Below, piece by piece: positions 1 to 12,503 of a stretch of DNA of 64,000 bases. Each line of letters begins with the position of its first letter. The first letter of the stretch is position 1. Source of the DNA: Cepaea nemoralis. Taxonomy: Eukaryota; Mollusca; Gastropoda; Stylommatophora; Helicidae. The stretch is taken from the NCBI GenBank assembly GCA_014155875.1, contig JACEFZ010014460.1, positions 15,001 to 79,000 of the forward strand. Reading direction: 5' to 3'. The position numbers and the translations under genes were made by a program. The notes beneath the pieces were generated by a model that was not told where the DNA came from, ran no database searches, and worked only from the letters and a program-made list of their open reading frames with translations.

Positions 1-172
1 CGGTGCAGTAACAGCCAGTCTGTCCGCCTGCTCGATTCTCACCACACCAGCATGCCCTGGGGAAAACATCCAATGGTTGCTCCACATTTTTGATTTTTGA
101 ATTGAAACATGCCACTCTGCACGAAGCATTTAGTTCGAGAAGAAGAAACATAATTGTTCTCTGTAGGATCTG
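1..172 (-). pseudogene. RNase H-domain relic of an RNase H-bearing LINE (LINE-C type)
   Basis: Read on the minus strand this encodes LRAEW, then a W-M-F-S-P-G-H-A-G-V block, then an E-Q-A-D-R-L-A block. These are the last two conserved blocks of a retrotransposon RNase H domain: the catalytic-site His in PGHAGV and the Asp in ADRLA. The same order is seen at 50.97-51.08 kb and 62.79-62.90 kb. A T-D-P block near 165 belongs to another frame, so a frameshift lies near 130. The copy is cut by the window edge, so its 3' end cannot be judged. Not functional as seen. Confidence 0.7.
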
Positions 173-474
173 AGCACCGAAGAAGACAGGCTCATACAGG
201 GAATCATGAATCGTAAACTGAAGTTCCCTTGCGCACTTCAGATGACCGAACTTCCACGGGAATAAGTGGGCAACTCCGCATCTGAGCAAAGTATAAATAC
301 GGCCAATAAGACATCTCTGTACAGGGTTGTCATATTTAGCCAGGTCTGTCATCCACCTGAACCTCAAGCAATGGAATATGGACATGATTCGTCTCCAGCC
401 ATTGTAAAACCATTAACCGACCTTTTTTATTTGTGTCCGTTTAATATATAAAGCAGCCGGCTCCGTGTCTTCGG
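173..474. other. No recognisable feature
   Basis: A 61-codon open frame here has no motif I recognise. I see no repeat matching other parts of the window. Confidence 0.4.
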
Positions 475-697
475 GGATTGTTTAACTGCTGTGTACAATT
501 CCCCGACATACTGAGTCAAGGTTTCGAAGTCTTCTGTGGGCGATTTAAAAGCAGACTACATTGCGTTAATTCCCATGGTAGGAGACGTTGATCTTCCAAA
601 AAGCAATGGCAAATTATTGAATGTACGTTTGCCTAATTCCCCACAAACACCCAATAAATGATGGGTTAACTGCAACGTCCTGTAAAGGAAATTCAAT
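475..697 (+). repeat. SINE1 copy, decayed
   Basis: Contains GCGATTTA-GCAGAC, then AAGCAATGGCAAATTATTGA and the tail CGTCCTGTAAAGGA, in the same order as better copies at 55.4 and 63.3 kb. The tRNA-like head is poorly preserved, so the 5' boundary is approximate. Confidence 0.6.
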
Positions 698-1308
698 AAC
701 TGTAACTACATAAAGCATAATAGAATTCATGCTTTCGACCTTTTCTGCCTGGAAAACCTTGCTAGTAATTAGACTACAGCCGACATAACTCTTACGGTTA
801 ATCAGACCCGCCAACCCTTTTACCATGCAAGACTCAGGAGAAACAGTGAAGAAGGGGCTGCCGGTTTTAAACTAGACGGAGGAATTGTACCAACGCCAGC
901 AAGTCGTAAAATGTCATTTCATGCGCCATGCGACAACAATGTGTTTCCCATGTCCTCCTCAAGTCCCAGAGTTGACTGTTTTCTGTGCCACTCCACCAAT
1001 CCATCCAGCATTATCTCCCCTTGACACCGTCTGTTTCAGACACACCATCTTACGGGTGGTCATTCAGTTCCCCCTCGGCTCGTCATATGGCTAAACCAGT
1101 GGTTCTCAACCGGTGAGGAATTCCCCCCTCCCCCAGGAGGGAATTTTAGGGTTTGGGGGGGGGGGGGGGGGTGTGGGAAAATTAAGATTATTTCAAGATC
1201 ACATTAATACAAGAACCAGTTACTTGATATTGTTTTCCATCTAAACTTTACGGTTCTGCACTTCTCGCCCTAATGAAATTCGTTTTATAACGTAAGTAGA
1301 CCCGCAAA

Positions 1309-1415
1309 AGTATGCATAAAATTTGGTGGAACTGCGGTAAAGCTGTGAAAGTTTAAACAATATATAATGACACAACTGTTATGTAAAGCTGCACTACTTT
1401 GTGTCATTATATATT
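1309..1415. mobile_element. Small insertion with perfect hairpin, inside the outer hAT MITE
   Basis: A 107-bp segment interrupts the MITE between two copies of GTAGACCCGCAAA (1296-1308 and 1416-1428). The nested MITE has only one copy at the same place. At its right end lie perfect 19-bp inverted arms (1357-1375 and 1399-1417, ACAATATATAATGACACAA) around a 23-nt loop. It could be a short foldback element or a templated duplication; the family is unknown. Confidence 0.6.
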
Positions 1416-1464
1416 GTAGACCCGCAAATCACGTTTTATGTAGATGTCTAGACTTGTTCTAGTA

Positions 1465-1857
1465 CAGTGGTTTTCAACCTTTTTTGGCCCGTGCCCCAAT
1501 TCACCATATTTTCAGAACACCATTCTTCCCCCCCCCCCTTTTCGTAGTTCCTCCCTAAATCCCCCCCCCCCCCACCACACACACACACAGTATACTTAAT
1601 AATGGAAGCTAAATTTGATAGCACATACGAAAACAAGTCTAGACGTCTACATAAAACGTGATTTGCGGGTCTACTTACGTTATAAAATGAATTTCAGAAG
1701 GGTGAGACGTACAGAACCGTAAAGTATGAAGGGAAAAACAATATAAAGTAATTGGTTATTGTATTAACGCGATCTTGAAATAATCTTAATTACCCCTATT
1801 AAAACCCTAAAATTCACCCCTGGGGGGGGGGGGATTTCCCACCGGTTGAGAACACTG
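1465..1857 (+). mobile_element. Non-autonomous hAT MITE (inner, nested)
   Basis: Begins CAGTGGTTTTCAACC and ends CCGGTTGAGAACACTG. It is flanked by a perfect 8-bp duplication TTCTAGTA (1457-1464 and 1858-1865). It belongs to the same family as 1097-2013 but lies in the opposite orientation, and it inserted later. Confidence 0.88.
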
Positions 1858-2021
1858 TTCTAGTATGTGTTATTAAATCTAGCTACCATTTGTATGTATA
1901 CTGTGTAAGGGTGGGGGGGGAATTTATAGGGAGGAAATTCGAAAAGGGGGGGGGATGACTTTCTGAACGTATGGTAAATTGGGGCATGGGCCAAAAAAGG
2001 TTGAGAACCACTGGGCTAAAC

Positions 2022-2200
2022 GCTGGACTAACGGTCCGGTGGTCATGGACTGGACCTGCATCGACGCGGATTGGACCACTTAGAATTGACCTGGATTTCC
2101 TGATCGACCCAGCCTAAAATAGGTACCTAGAAATGGCTTAGGAAGTAAAGGTCTCCGGAGTGATACTGACCACATCAGCCATCGAGTGTCGATGGTCTAT
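2022..2200 (+). repeat. SINE4 copy, decayed head
   Basis: Shows the family core GATCGACCCAGCCTAAAATA, then GTGATACTGACCACATCAGC, and the end CGAGTGTCGATGGTCTATA. The tRNA-like head is unclear. Confidence 0.65.
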
Positions 2201-2201
2201 A

Positions 2202-2454
2202 TTTTTGCATTTGCTCGCTCTGAACTCAAGCATAGTCCATTCATACCTATAGTGCACTGGACTGATTTTTTTAGTGTGGATTAGCTTTCCTTATTAACCA
2301 GTGTCCATCTCTATAAGGCGAGTCCACTCAGACTTCTGTGGTACTTGTAATTTACGTCCCGAAGACAAAGACGAGAAGTCAACATTTGGGTCCAACTGAC
2401 CGGTGTAGGGGTTGAACTCACTACCACGGCATTATGTGTTTAGCACATGTACAA
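2202..2454 (-). repeat. SINE2 copy
   Basis: The reverse complement follows the intact copy at 22,576-22,876 through the TGGACTACGCTTGAGTTCA-like 3' part and the TAATTTACGTCCC segment to the B-box-like GTTGAACTCAC. It abuts the SINE4 end with no spacer. Confidence 0.7.
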
Positions 2455-2530
2455 TTATCTTTTCATTTATTAACATGTAAAATTGTCTTTTAATTTATTA
2501 ACATGTAAAATTGTCTTTTAATTTCCCGTT
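2450..2530 (+). repeat. Short tandem repeat, about 36 bp x 2
   Basis: TTTATTAACATGTAAAATTG is repeated twice, with a third partial unit before it. Confidence 0.7.
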
Positions 2531-2883
2531 TTAGTAGTCGTGAGATGTGCATTTATTATTCTTCTCGCTTGGGACTGAAAAGCGACAATAGACGAGTACC
2601 GAAAATTCTCTGCTTCAGTTAGCAGTCAGACTGTGTAAGTGAAGTCAGTAGAATTTCAAACTCTACTTAATGTCTGACGAAGGATTCCCTATGATGACTC
2701 AAACCTGCATTGAAAACTGTTGAGGACAATCTACGTCGAGCATCTATCATCTGCTTCATATTATGTTTGCCGTGAGAAGAAAAGACTGCTATAGGTGCAG
2801 TTGTATTGATTCTATCTTAATCATTACAGACTGAAGAAAGGTAATAATGAGATAGATATATTTTAGGTTTGTTTCCAGAAGCG

Positions 2884-3065
2884 GAGGAGCGGCTGGCCGA
2901 GTGGCTAGAACGCCGGACTACTATTCGGGAGACCCGGGTTCGATCCCTCGGTAAGGTGTGGGATTTTTTTTCTATCGGGGGCAAAAAGAAAATTCTAACC
3001 TGCACAGTTCACGGCGACTTCACTAGCCAGGCGGCTTTAATTCCTCAAGCTCAAAGTAAATTACA
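2884..3065 (+). repeat. tRNA-derived SINE (SINE7) with target-site duplication
   Basis: The head has a pol III A box (TGGCCGAGTGG) and an excellent B box (GGGTTCGATCCC), like a Ser/Leu-type tRNA, followed by an unrelated body. Direct repeats GTTTCCAGAAGCG (2871-2883 and 3066-3078) flank it, giving a 13-bp duplication. The body and duplication show a retrotransposed SINE rather than a tRNA gene. It is the freshest-looking tRNA head in the window. Confidence 0.75.
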
Positions 3066-3164
3066 GTTTCCAGAAGCGAGGTATATGTGTTTGTTTCATT
3101 TACTTTCAAGTTTCGCAATGAAAAGATTATATGTTAGAGCCTATGTGTAACTGTTTATGTGTGG

Positions 3165-3266
3165 AGGAGAGAGATAGAGAAAGATATGAAAATAGAGACG
3201 CAGTGAGAGGGAGAGAGAGTGAGGGGAAGAGAGAAGAGAGAGTGAGAGCAAGAGAGAGAACGAACG

Positions 3267-3298
<32 letters not shown>

Positions 3299-3312
3299 CA
3301 CGCGAGAGAATT
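3165..3312 (+). repeat. GA-rich low-complexity tract
   Basis: Imperfect GAGAGA with a short GAAC run. Open frames on both strands here are composition artefacts. Confidence 0.85.
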
Positions 3313-3519
3313 GAATTGAACTTTATTTTAAAAGGGTTACACATTGAGCACGTGTTGGCCCGTCTTACATTCGGCCCTTCCAATCACTCATCTTTCTTTC
3401 ACCAACAGTGCATGATACATTCACGTAGGAAAATAAAACATTGCCAATGAATGTTGTAAGCATAAACAATGCATATTATCATGTTATGTGGCACATCCCC
3501 CTCCAACACAGACATCCCG

Positions 3520-4800
3520 CACCAACCCACACACACACACACATCCCTCACCCACTCACACATAACCCACCCATACCCACACCCCCACCCACCACACATC
3601 CCCACCCACCACACATCCCTCCACCCACTCACACATCCCTCACCAACCCAGACATCTCGCACCCACCCACACAAACATCCCCTGCCACACGCCAACTCCC
3701 CACTCACACATACCCCAACCCACACAAACTCGCCCACACACACATGCTCCACCAACCCAACCACACACCCCAAACACACACACACATACCCCTAACACAC
3801 ACACATCCCACACCAACACACACACATCCCTCATCCACTCACACATCACCCACCCATACCCACAAATCTTCCCATTCAAACACACATCCCCAAGCACACA
3901 TTTTCCCACCCACCCACACATTTCACATCCATCCACACACCCCACCAACTACACATACATCCCCACCCACACATACATCCTCCACCGACACACATCTCCC
4001 ACGCATACACACATCTTCCACTCCCGCTACACACGCCCCAACACACCCACACACACACACACACACACACACATCCCCCACCTACCAATACACACACATC
4101 CCTCACCCGCCAACATCCACACATACCACTACCCACAAAAACACACCAACCCAAACACACATCCCCCTCCCACACATCTCTCACCCATCCACATATCCCC
4201 CACACACGCCCCATCCATACACATATCCATCCACCCACCCATACACCTCCACACCCACCTACTCACACATCTCCCACCACACACATCCTCCACCCGCACA
4301 CATCTCCCCACCCACTCAGACACACATATCCCCACACATACACACCCCACACATCCTCCACTCACACACACTTCTCCCATACTCCCACACACATCTCCTA
4401 CCCCCACACACACATCTCCCACCCACACACAAACACACATCTCCCAACACATACACACCTCTGCCATCCATATATACATTAGCCATACCCACCTCCCAGA
4501 TCATACACATCCCCCACACATCCCCTACACACATCCCCACACACCCATCCACATACCCCCACCCACACATCCACTCATACACACATCCATCACCCACTCA
4601 CACACCCCCACCAACCCACACACATCCCCACCCAGGCACATCCCTCATCCACACACATATTCCCCACCCACCCACACAACTCCCCACTCACCCACGCACC
4701 CCCACCCACATCCAACCCACACACAAATCCCCCACCCACACATATCTCTCAACCCACACACATCCCCAACCCACAAACCCATCCCCCAACCCAAACGCAA
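3520..4800 (+). repeat. CA/CCCACA-rich low-complexity tract
   Basis: About 1.3 kb of irregular CACA, CCCACC and CACATCCC words, almost free of G. The long open frame rich in H, T and P, and the G/W/C-rich frames on the other strand, are by-products of the composition. It directly abuts the GACA array. Confidence 0.9.
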
Positions 4801-4810
4801 TAATCACATC

Positions 4811-5885
<1,075 letters not shown>

Positions 5886-6489
5886 CTACTATGACCAAGA
5901 TTCAAAAGAAGGCATGAAACTTCTCTCCCTCCTCCCAATCTCTCTGTTTCAAAGAGGGTCGTCTTGCCAAGTTTCCTGCCAATGGTCTCAGATTGAGCTT
6001 GTTATCTCTCCACACAAACCTTCCTGAGAGCACACCAGAGCTTGAACAAATAGACTTTAGCACCTGTTCATGCGCGCAAATTTACTTTTTTCAACAACGG
6101 CGGAGCTTTGAAGTCAGATATAGCGAGCATCTGAAAACAGGTGGAGGGAAGTGCAGACATAGAAGGAGAAAGACATCCTCTCCTCCCGCCATTTATATGT
6201 ATGATGTTTACCGACGACATTCCAAACCGCCAATTCATAATGGCTGCTGAAAAAGTGGGAAGATGGCGTCTGGGTATTTGAGAGATTACAATAATATTTA
6301 TTGGAATAATGTTACCGTAGGGAGGAAGTGAATCCAGACAGGTCAAAGGGAAAAGGAAGGTCCACATTCTTATGGGTGAGCCTTAACAAAGAAATGAACA
6401 CGTCACTCAGAGCAATGTGATTGACTGCTATCTGCACTGACAAACTGTCGTCTGCTAAAATGTGGACATTAAACTGACAAGAGAGGGGG
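5886..6489. other. No recognisable feature
   Basis: Ordinary mixed sequence with short open frames only. No motif or repeat shared with the rest of the window was found. Confidence 0.4.
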
Positions 6490-6683
6490 GAGAGAGGAAC
6501 GGCATAGACGTGTGGAGGAAAGAATGGCATAGGGGTATCAATGAAAGAATGACACAGAGGTATGAATGAAAGAATGACATAAGGGGTATGAAGGAAAGAG
6601 TGGCATTGAAGTATGGGAAAAAAGATGCCTGTATTTGTGGAAGAGGAAATAGCATAGACATATGGAAGAAAGAATATCATATA
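6490..6683 (+). repeat. Degenerate minisatellite, about 26 bp (left block)
   Basis: Repeats of the type GAAAGAATGACATAGAGGTA with drift. The same unit type returns at 9783-10345. Confidence 0.65.
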
Positions 6684-7345
6684 TTGATTAATTGATTAGA
6701 CACTGACATCACAGCACTCCGGTTAACCCCATACATGCTCCGTCTGCAGCAGCAAAAGCCTTAAGGTGTAGATGCATACGATCCCGGTAGCTCACTTGTT
6801 GTAAATGCATCAAGCGTTCTCTCATATATAGCTCGACACTCCGTGCTTAAATCCAAATTCAGACACCCCTAAATATGTTGTTTCATCTGCCATTGTCTCT
6901 TCAACGAACATCTGCTCACAGATAGTCTTCTCGATGTCCATCTTGTCCTTTCTGATTTTATCAGCTACTGGCACTCACGAAGCAAACAATCTGCTCTTTG
7001 GTTACATCACACTCATGCATGATCATTACATCAGATCTAAGTCGTTGTAAGAGAAAAGTGCTAATACTGGTATCCACTCAGGCCATATTTGTCCATTTTG
7101 AACATAATACAAACTCAGACTCTGTGATTGCACTGATGACTCAAGTACTCGCTATCAACCTCAAAACTGCAGTGATCGCATCCACACCCATCCTCCTACT
7201 TGAGATTGTAGATCTACAAACTTCATTTTGCTCGTCCATTACCTTCTCTCCGAAGATAGCTGAGAATTCCCAGACAGATTGCTTGCTTGTGTTCGCTGGC
7301 TGTGAACTCCAGCGTGAAGTCCTGTATGTCGGATGAATACATCCT
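6684..7345 (-). pseudogene. Strongly decayed RNase H LINE 3' region (LINE-C type)
   Basis: On the minus strand the 3' end carries CCGGAGTGCTGTGATGTCAG and a TAATCAATTAATCAAT tail, matching the LINE-C end at 51.33-51.40 kb. Upstream, around 7280-7000, a frame with S-V-W-E-F-S-A and later M-G-V-D-A-I aligns with S-S-W-A-F-T-A and M-E-V-M-A-V in the RNase H of the 62.3-63.2 kb LINE. Stops and frame changes are frequent. The assignment rests on weak protein similarity plus the better-preserved 3' end. Confidence 0.5.
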
Positions 7346-8477
7346 GTTATCCAAAATCAATGTGATGTCATACCGGACCTGAGGTTTGCGTGAGTATCCG
7401 TTGTCCCATGTCTGGCTTATTGGTGTGCAGACTGGTGGTTCCTCGCCATGCAGGCAGATACTCTCCGACTTCGGAGGAATCCTCGATCCGACTGTTGTTA
7501 GCCAGGTCCCCGAAGGGACCTATTGCCCAGGACGCACGGCGTGGACGTGTGAGCAGGTCTTGGCCAGTATAGATCCCGGCCCTGGTGCCTTGGGAACACC
7601 TCTGCGTCCCTCCCAGACAGATGCCGTCAGAATTCAGATCCCTCATGACGCACAGAATCCTCGCTTTACACTGCTGCATCAACTCTCCAGACATGTTCAT
7701 GTATCAGCTGTTGTACCTCAAACTCAAAACCTCATTGCAAATCCCTCCAATTCTCTGTCCAATGTGACGATGACCAGTAGGGATTTGCCCCTTTTATAGT
7801 ACAATCAATCTATTCCCTCCCCCGATGTGTCTCCACCTTGCCGCGGTGGGGGAGCTTGTGTGTCCCTCTGACCCCATGTGCTTGCCGATGGGAGACAACT
7901 ACATATCGGACAGCTTATGGGATAGGGGCCAGACTAAGAGAGACACAACCTGCTGCTCTGCGGGTTAGACTGAGGTGAGGATAACAGTCAGAAGTTTAAA
8001 TCAGGCGCACGAAGGCAGAAGTTCTTGGTCCGGACAAAACACATAGGGCTCCCTGTCGAGGGCTGTGGCTGAACGCCTCTAAGCCACAAACCCTCGGATC
8101 TGAGAGCCAGGCCGATACCCGCCTACCGAAAAATAGAGACGTGATACTGAGCAAGCTACATGCTCAGGTCTGATATATGTTCGAAGGCTCTCAGCTGGGA
8201 GATATGAGAGATCCCCGGATGAGAGGGCCAGGCCGTTTCTCGTTCACTGCTTGCTGCACGAAGGTAAGGTGCTGAGCCGGCAGCACATGTAGCCTACCTT
8301 GTGAGCGAGTACAAAAAGTCAGAAAAGTGCCCTAGTCGAAGGAAATGGTTATGCAAACTGTCTGTATCTAACTCATAGAGAGTGTAGACAAAAGTGGAAG
8401 AACGTTTCAATGACGCGAAATGGAACGCACGGCGAGCGAACCTATTGCGTGGTCTGAAGTCAAAAGCAAAGCTTACC

Positions 8478-8865
8478 GAGTGGATGTCGCCCACAGTCTG
8501 ACCGTTCCTGGTGTGTGCTTGAGCGGCTAGTGGCAAGCGCGATGCCCAACATACGGAAGTGAGGAACTAAAGCAGCCATGAGCAGAACGTGGCAACTCCT
8601 CGGGTGAGCCCAGTCTCAGAGCAATATGTGCCGGCTCTGCAATTATGGAAGCCTCCTTGGATAGCGAGAGAATGCCCATGATCTGTCCCTGCCTTCCCTT
8701 TAGGGTTGACCATTTTGTCGTTGACCGTTCTATCCTGACCAGCTGAGATGTGGGCGGCATCACAACAATAAGTCTAACGTGCCTCAAAACCCGAGGAAGG
8801 CTAACCTCATTAAAAAATGCCCGCCGAAGCCGGCAGTGCTGGCCTACGGGTGGCAAAATAAAAAC
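8478..8865 (+). repeat. Duplicated segment, copy 1
   Basis: Shares with 9050-9420 the ordered words GAAGTGAGG, TAAAGCAGCCAT, GTCCCTGCCTTCC, GACCGTTC and GGCCTACGGGT. Coding potential is poor in both copies. Confidence 0.65.
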
Positions 8866-9049
8866 TGGCACTACGCATTTTACGTCCGAGTGAAACGTCT
8901 CGTCCATTTGTCTCTCGTGCTAGGAACAGCTCTGACTACCTAGTTTCCGAATGCCGCTCTTGCTCGGAACAGCTCTGACTAGGTAGTTTCCGAATGTCCG
9001 CCGTGCCTGGAAAAGCTCTGAAGGGCGCAAGGACAAGCACATGTCCGAA

Positions 9050-9420
9050 AACTCGCTGAGTGGATACCATCTGCAGACTTGTCTGGTTTGTGCAGGAACG
9101 GCCCGAGGTGAAGGAAAGCCCAATATATTGAAGTGAGGATTTAAAGCAGCCATAAGCAGGACGTGACGATTCCCTCGGCTAGCCCAGAACCAGGGCGCTA
9201 TGTGTCGGCCCTGCAACTATGGAAGCAACCTTGGATGGCGGAAAATGCTATGGACTGTCCCTGCCTTCCTTTGAGGGATGACCGTTGTCTTCGACCGTTC
9301 CATCCTGGACAGCTGGGTTGCAGACGGCACCGCAAAAGTGAGAGTCTCCCAGGAATGCTACCTAGTCAAAAAAGCACGCTAAAGTCGATGTGTTGGCCTA
9401 CGGGTTTCGGCCCAAGGGCG
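9050..9420 (+). repeat. Duplicated segment, copy 2
   Basis: Diverged second copy about 575 bp downstream of the first. Between them, near 8921-9020, a GGAACAGCTCTGACTA...TAGTTTCCGAATG unit is itself repeated. Confidence 0.65.
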
Positions 9421-9782
9421 CATAACAGACACACCGCAATCACATCTGGAAAAAAAAACACTCCGGATGATCGCAAAGAAGAAGAAGAATCTATTCCTGC
9501 CCATTCTTTAACTGCTCGACTCTGTGTCTAACCTATGATATTTTCTGCCTCTGCAATCCACGATCCTCCTCCCTTTATTTGGATTCCTGTGGAATAATTC
9601 GGGTTACCAAGCAGTGGATGTCTGCCATGTGTGACTCGCATTTAAGCGATTTCCTTGGTCTGTGCTCGTGCCAGTCTAGATCCACCAATCTAAGCTCAAA
9701 CATATATCTCATCGTTCTGCTGGAGGCATCTCAAGTACAGTTTAATGAATCATCGCGGGGGTTACGTTGATTGTACCCTAAA

Positions 9783-10345
9783 ATGACATAGAAGTGTTCA
9801 TGAAGAATAGCACAGAATTGCCGTGATAGACTGGCACAGAACTGTGGAAGAATCTATAGCCTAAAAGTGTGAAAGAAATACGGGTATATTTCTGTGGAAC
9901 ACAAAATAGCATAGCAGTGTGATAGAAAGAATGGTATAGATATTCGAAGAAAGAATATTACATAGAAGTATGGAAGAAATAGTGGTATAATTGTGTGGAG
10001 CTAAAAATAACCTAGGCGTTTGATAGAAAGAATGACATAGATATTTGAAGAAAGAATAGCGCATGGAAGTATGGAAGAAATAAAGACGTAGAAGTATGGA
10101 TGAAAGAATGGCATGGATGTGTAGAAGAAGAAAAAAATAGTATACACACGTGGAGGAAATAATAGCCTAAAAGGGTAAAAGAACGCATTGCAAAGTAATG
10201 CCGAAGATAGAATGACAGAAGTATGGACAAAAGAATGGCATAGAAGTGTGGGTAAATGAATACTATAGATATGTGAAAGGGTGGAACAAAGGATAGCATG
10301 AAAGTGTCAAATCGTATATTTATGGAATAAAGAATATTAGAGAAA
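9783..10345 (+). repeat. Degenerate minisatellite, about 26 bp (right block)
   Basis: Many drifted copies of GAAGTATGGAAGAAAGAATG and CATAGA words. It matches the block at 6490-6683. Confidence 0.65.
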
Positions 10346-10897
10346 TGTGCACAGCCAGTGTTACATGACTAGACAGCCTAGATGTTGATGGATATCTGTT
10401 ACACACATCTCAGCGCCGTTTGATGTACCTTGAGTCGAATAATGTGCGTTATTCAAATATGTCAAAAATACCGTGTCCATCAAAAGAAGATAACAATGTA
10501 AATTCCAACTTGCAGGGAGAAATACATATGCAATTAAAAAGTACTCGTTAAAGAAAAAATTAGACAATCGAAATTGACTAACTGTGGTTGTTTACTTCAA
10601 TTCTTCTTACGCAACCCTAGCGTTGGGTTGGAGACAACTGACGATGAAATATCTTAAACCTGTAATGGAAACATCACCAGCTAGGCTTATACCCAGTCAG
10701 CCTGTATGTTCTGGGTTGAATCATGGCTGCCTACATCTAATAAACCACTCGACTGATCTGAAGCTCCAGTACCGGTTGTGCACCCCCTGCTGGTCTCTTA
10801 GCTTGGATAGAAGGAAAGAGAGTTCTGCAAGACAGTTCGCGTGGACATAATCTCTCTATACCAATCTAAACCTCCAGAGATGCAAGTCCTTTTCAGG
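10346..10897. other. No recognisable feature
   Basis: No motif or shared repeat identified; short open frames only. Confidence 0.35.
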
Positions 10898-12503
10898 GTT
10901 CATACCATCTCAGTGTGAGTTCATCTGAAAATATTTATAATTCAGGTCCTCCATGGGATTCACAACCAACAAACCAACTACAGTTAACGTTAGATGCATA
11001 CCATCTACAAGACATCTCAGTGTGAGTTCATCTGAAAATATTTATAATTCAGGTCCTCCATGGGATTCACAACCAACATACCAACTACAGTTAACGTTAG
11101 ATGCATACCATCTACAAGACATCTCAGTGTGAGTTCATCTGAAAATATTTATAATTCAGGTCCTCCATGGGATTCACAACCAACAAACCAACTACAGTTA
11201 ACGTTAGATGCATACCATCTACAAGACATCTCAGTGTGAGTTCATCTGAAAATATTTATAATTCAGGTCCTCCATGGGATTCACAACCAACATACCAACT
11301 ACAGTTAACGTTAGATGCATACCATCTACAAGACATCTCAGTGTGAGTTCATCTGAAAATATTTATAATTCAGGTCCTCCATGGGATTCACAACCAACAA
11401 ACCAACTACAGTTAACGTTAGATGCATACCATCTACAAGACATCTCAGTGTGAGTTCATCTGAAAATATTTATAATTCAGGTCCTCCATGGGATTCACCA
11501 ACCAACAAACCAACTACAGTTAACGTTAGATGCATACCATCTACAAGACATCTCAGTGTGAGTTCATCTGAAAATATTTATAATTCAGGTCCTCCATGGG
11601 ATTCACAACCAACAAACCAACTACAGTTAACGTTAGATGCATACCATCTACAAGACATCTCAGTGTGAGTTCATCTGAAAATATTTATAATTCAGGTCCT
11701 CCATGGGATTCACAACCAACAAACCAACTACAGTTAACGTTAGATGCATACCATCTACAAGACATCTCAGTGTGAGTTCATCTGAAAATATTTATAATTC
11801 AGGTCCTCCATGGATTCACAACCAACAAACCAACTACAGTTAACGTTAGATGCATACCATCTACAAAACATCTCAGTGTGAGTTCATCTGAAAATATTTA
11901 TAATTCAGGTCCTCCATGGGATTCACAACCAACAAACCAACTACAGTTAACGTTAGATGCATACCATCTACAAAACATCTCAGTGTGAGTTCATCTGAAA
12001 ATATTTATAATTCAGGTCCTCCATGGGATTCACAACCAACAAACCAACTACAGTTAACGTTAGATGCATACCATCTACAAGACATCTCAGTGTGAGTTCA
12101 TCTGAAAATATTTATAATTCAGGTCCTCCATGGGATTCACAACCAACAAACCAACTACAGTTAACGTTAGATGCATACCATCTACAAAACATCTCAGTGT
12201 GATTTCATCTGAAAATATTTATAATTCAGGTCCTCCATGGGATTCACAACCAACAAACCAACTACAGTTAACGTTAGATGCATACCATCTACAAAACATC
12301 TCAGTTGAGTTCATCTGAAAATATTTATAATTCAGGTCCTCCATGGGATTCACAACCAACAACCAACTACAGTAACGTTAGATGCATACCATCTACAAGA
12401 CATCTCAGTGTGAGTTCATCTGAAAATATTTATAATTCAGGTCCTCCATGGGATTCACAACCAACAAACCAACTACAGTTAACGTTAGATGCATACCATC
12501 TAC
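10898..12503 (+). repeat. 107-bp tandem array, about 15 copies
   Basis: Units starting TCATCTGAAAATATTTATAA repeat at 107-bp spacing (for example 10921 and 11028) with very few differences. Each unit ends GCATACCATCTACAAGACAT then CTCAGTGTGAG, which aligns with the reverse-complemented SINE1 tail. The last unit passes directly into a SINE1 copy. The low divergence suggests recent expansion or homogenisation. Confidence 0.93.

Larger units (their letters stand above)
1097..2013 (-). mobile_element. Non-autonomous hAT MITE (outer, carrying two insertions)
   Basis: It starts CAGTGGTTCTCAACCGG and ends with the reverse complement of CAGTGGTTCTCAACC. The 8-bp target-site duplication GGCTAAAC is perfect (1089-1096 and 2014-2021), which is the hAT hallmark. 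No transposase is encoded, so it would depend on a hAT transposase elsewhere. The two ends differ internally: one continues with poly-C/G, the other with TTTTTTGGCCCGTGCCCC. That shows it lies opposite to the MITE nested at 1465-1857. Removing the nested insertions leaves roughly 0.4 kb, the family size. Confidence 0.88.
7346..9782. other. Unclassified block with internal duplication
   Basis: This 2.4-kb stretch is moderately GC-rich compared with its neighbours. A 110-codon minus-strand frame (7368-7700) has no motif I recognise. Near 7831-7852 a CCACC...GGTGG stem-loop lies in CTCCACCTTGCCGCGGTGGG. Two related segments follow (8478-8865 and 9050-9420). The block may be the older body of an element ending at 6684, or a separate repeat. 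Confidence 0.4.

Noticed and set aside
614..826. Minus-strand 70-codon frame
   Set aside because: It overlaps the SINE1 copy and shows no motif.
2884..2960. Genuine tRNA gene
   Set aside because: A and B boxes are good, but a SINE body follows and a 13-bp duplication encloses head plus body.
7831..7900. HDV-like or other ribozyme at CTCCACCTTGCCGCGGTGGG
   Set aside because: Only one stem is evident; I could not fit the nested double pseudoknot by eye. A covariance search would be needed.
10898..12503. CRISPR-like or gene-encoding array
   Set aside because: Units are contiguous and the whole 107 bp is repeated; frames shift between units.
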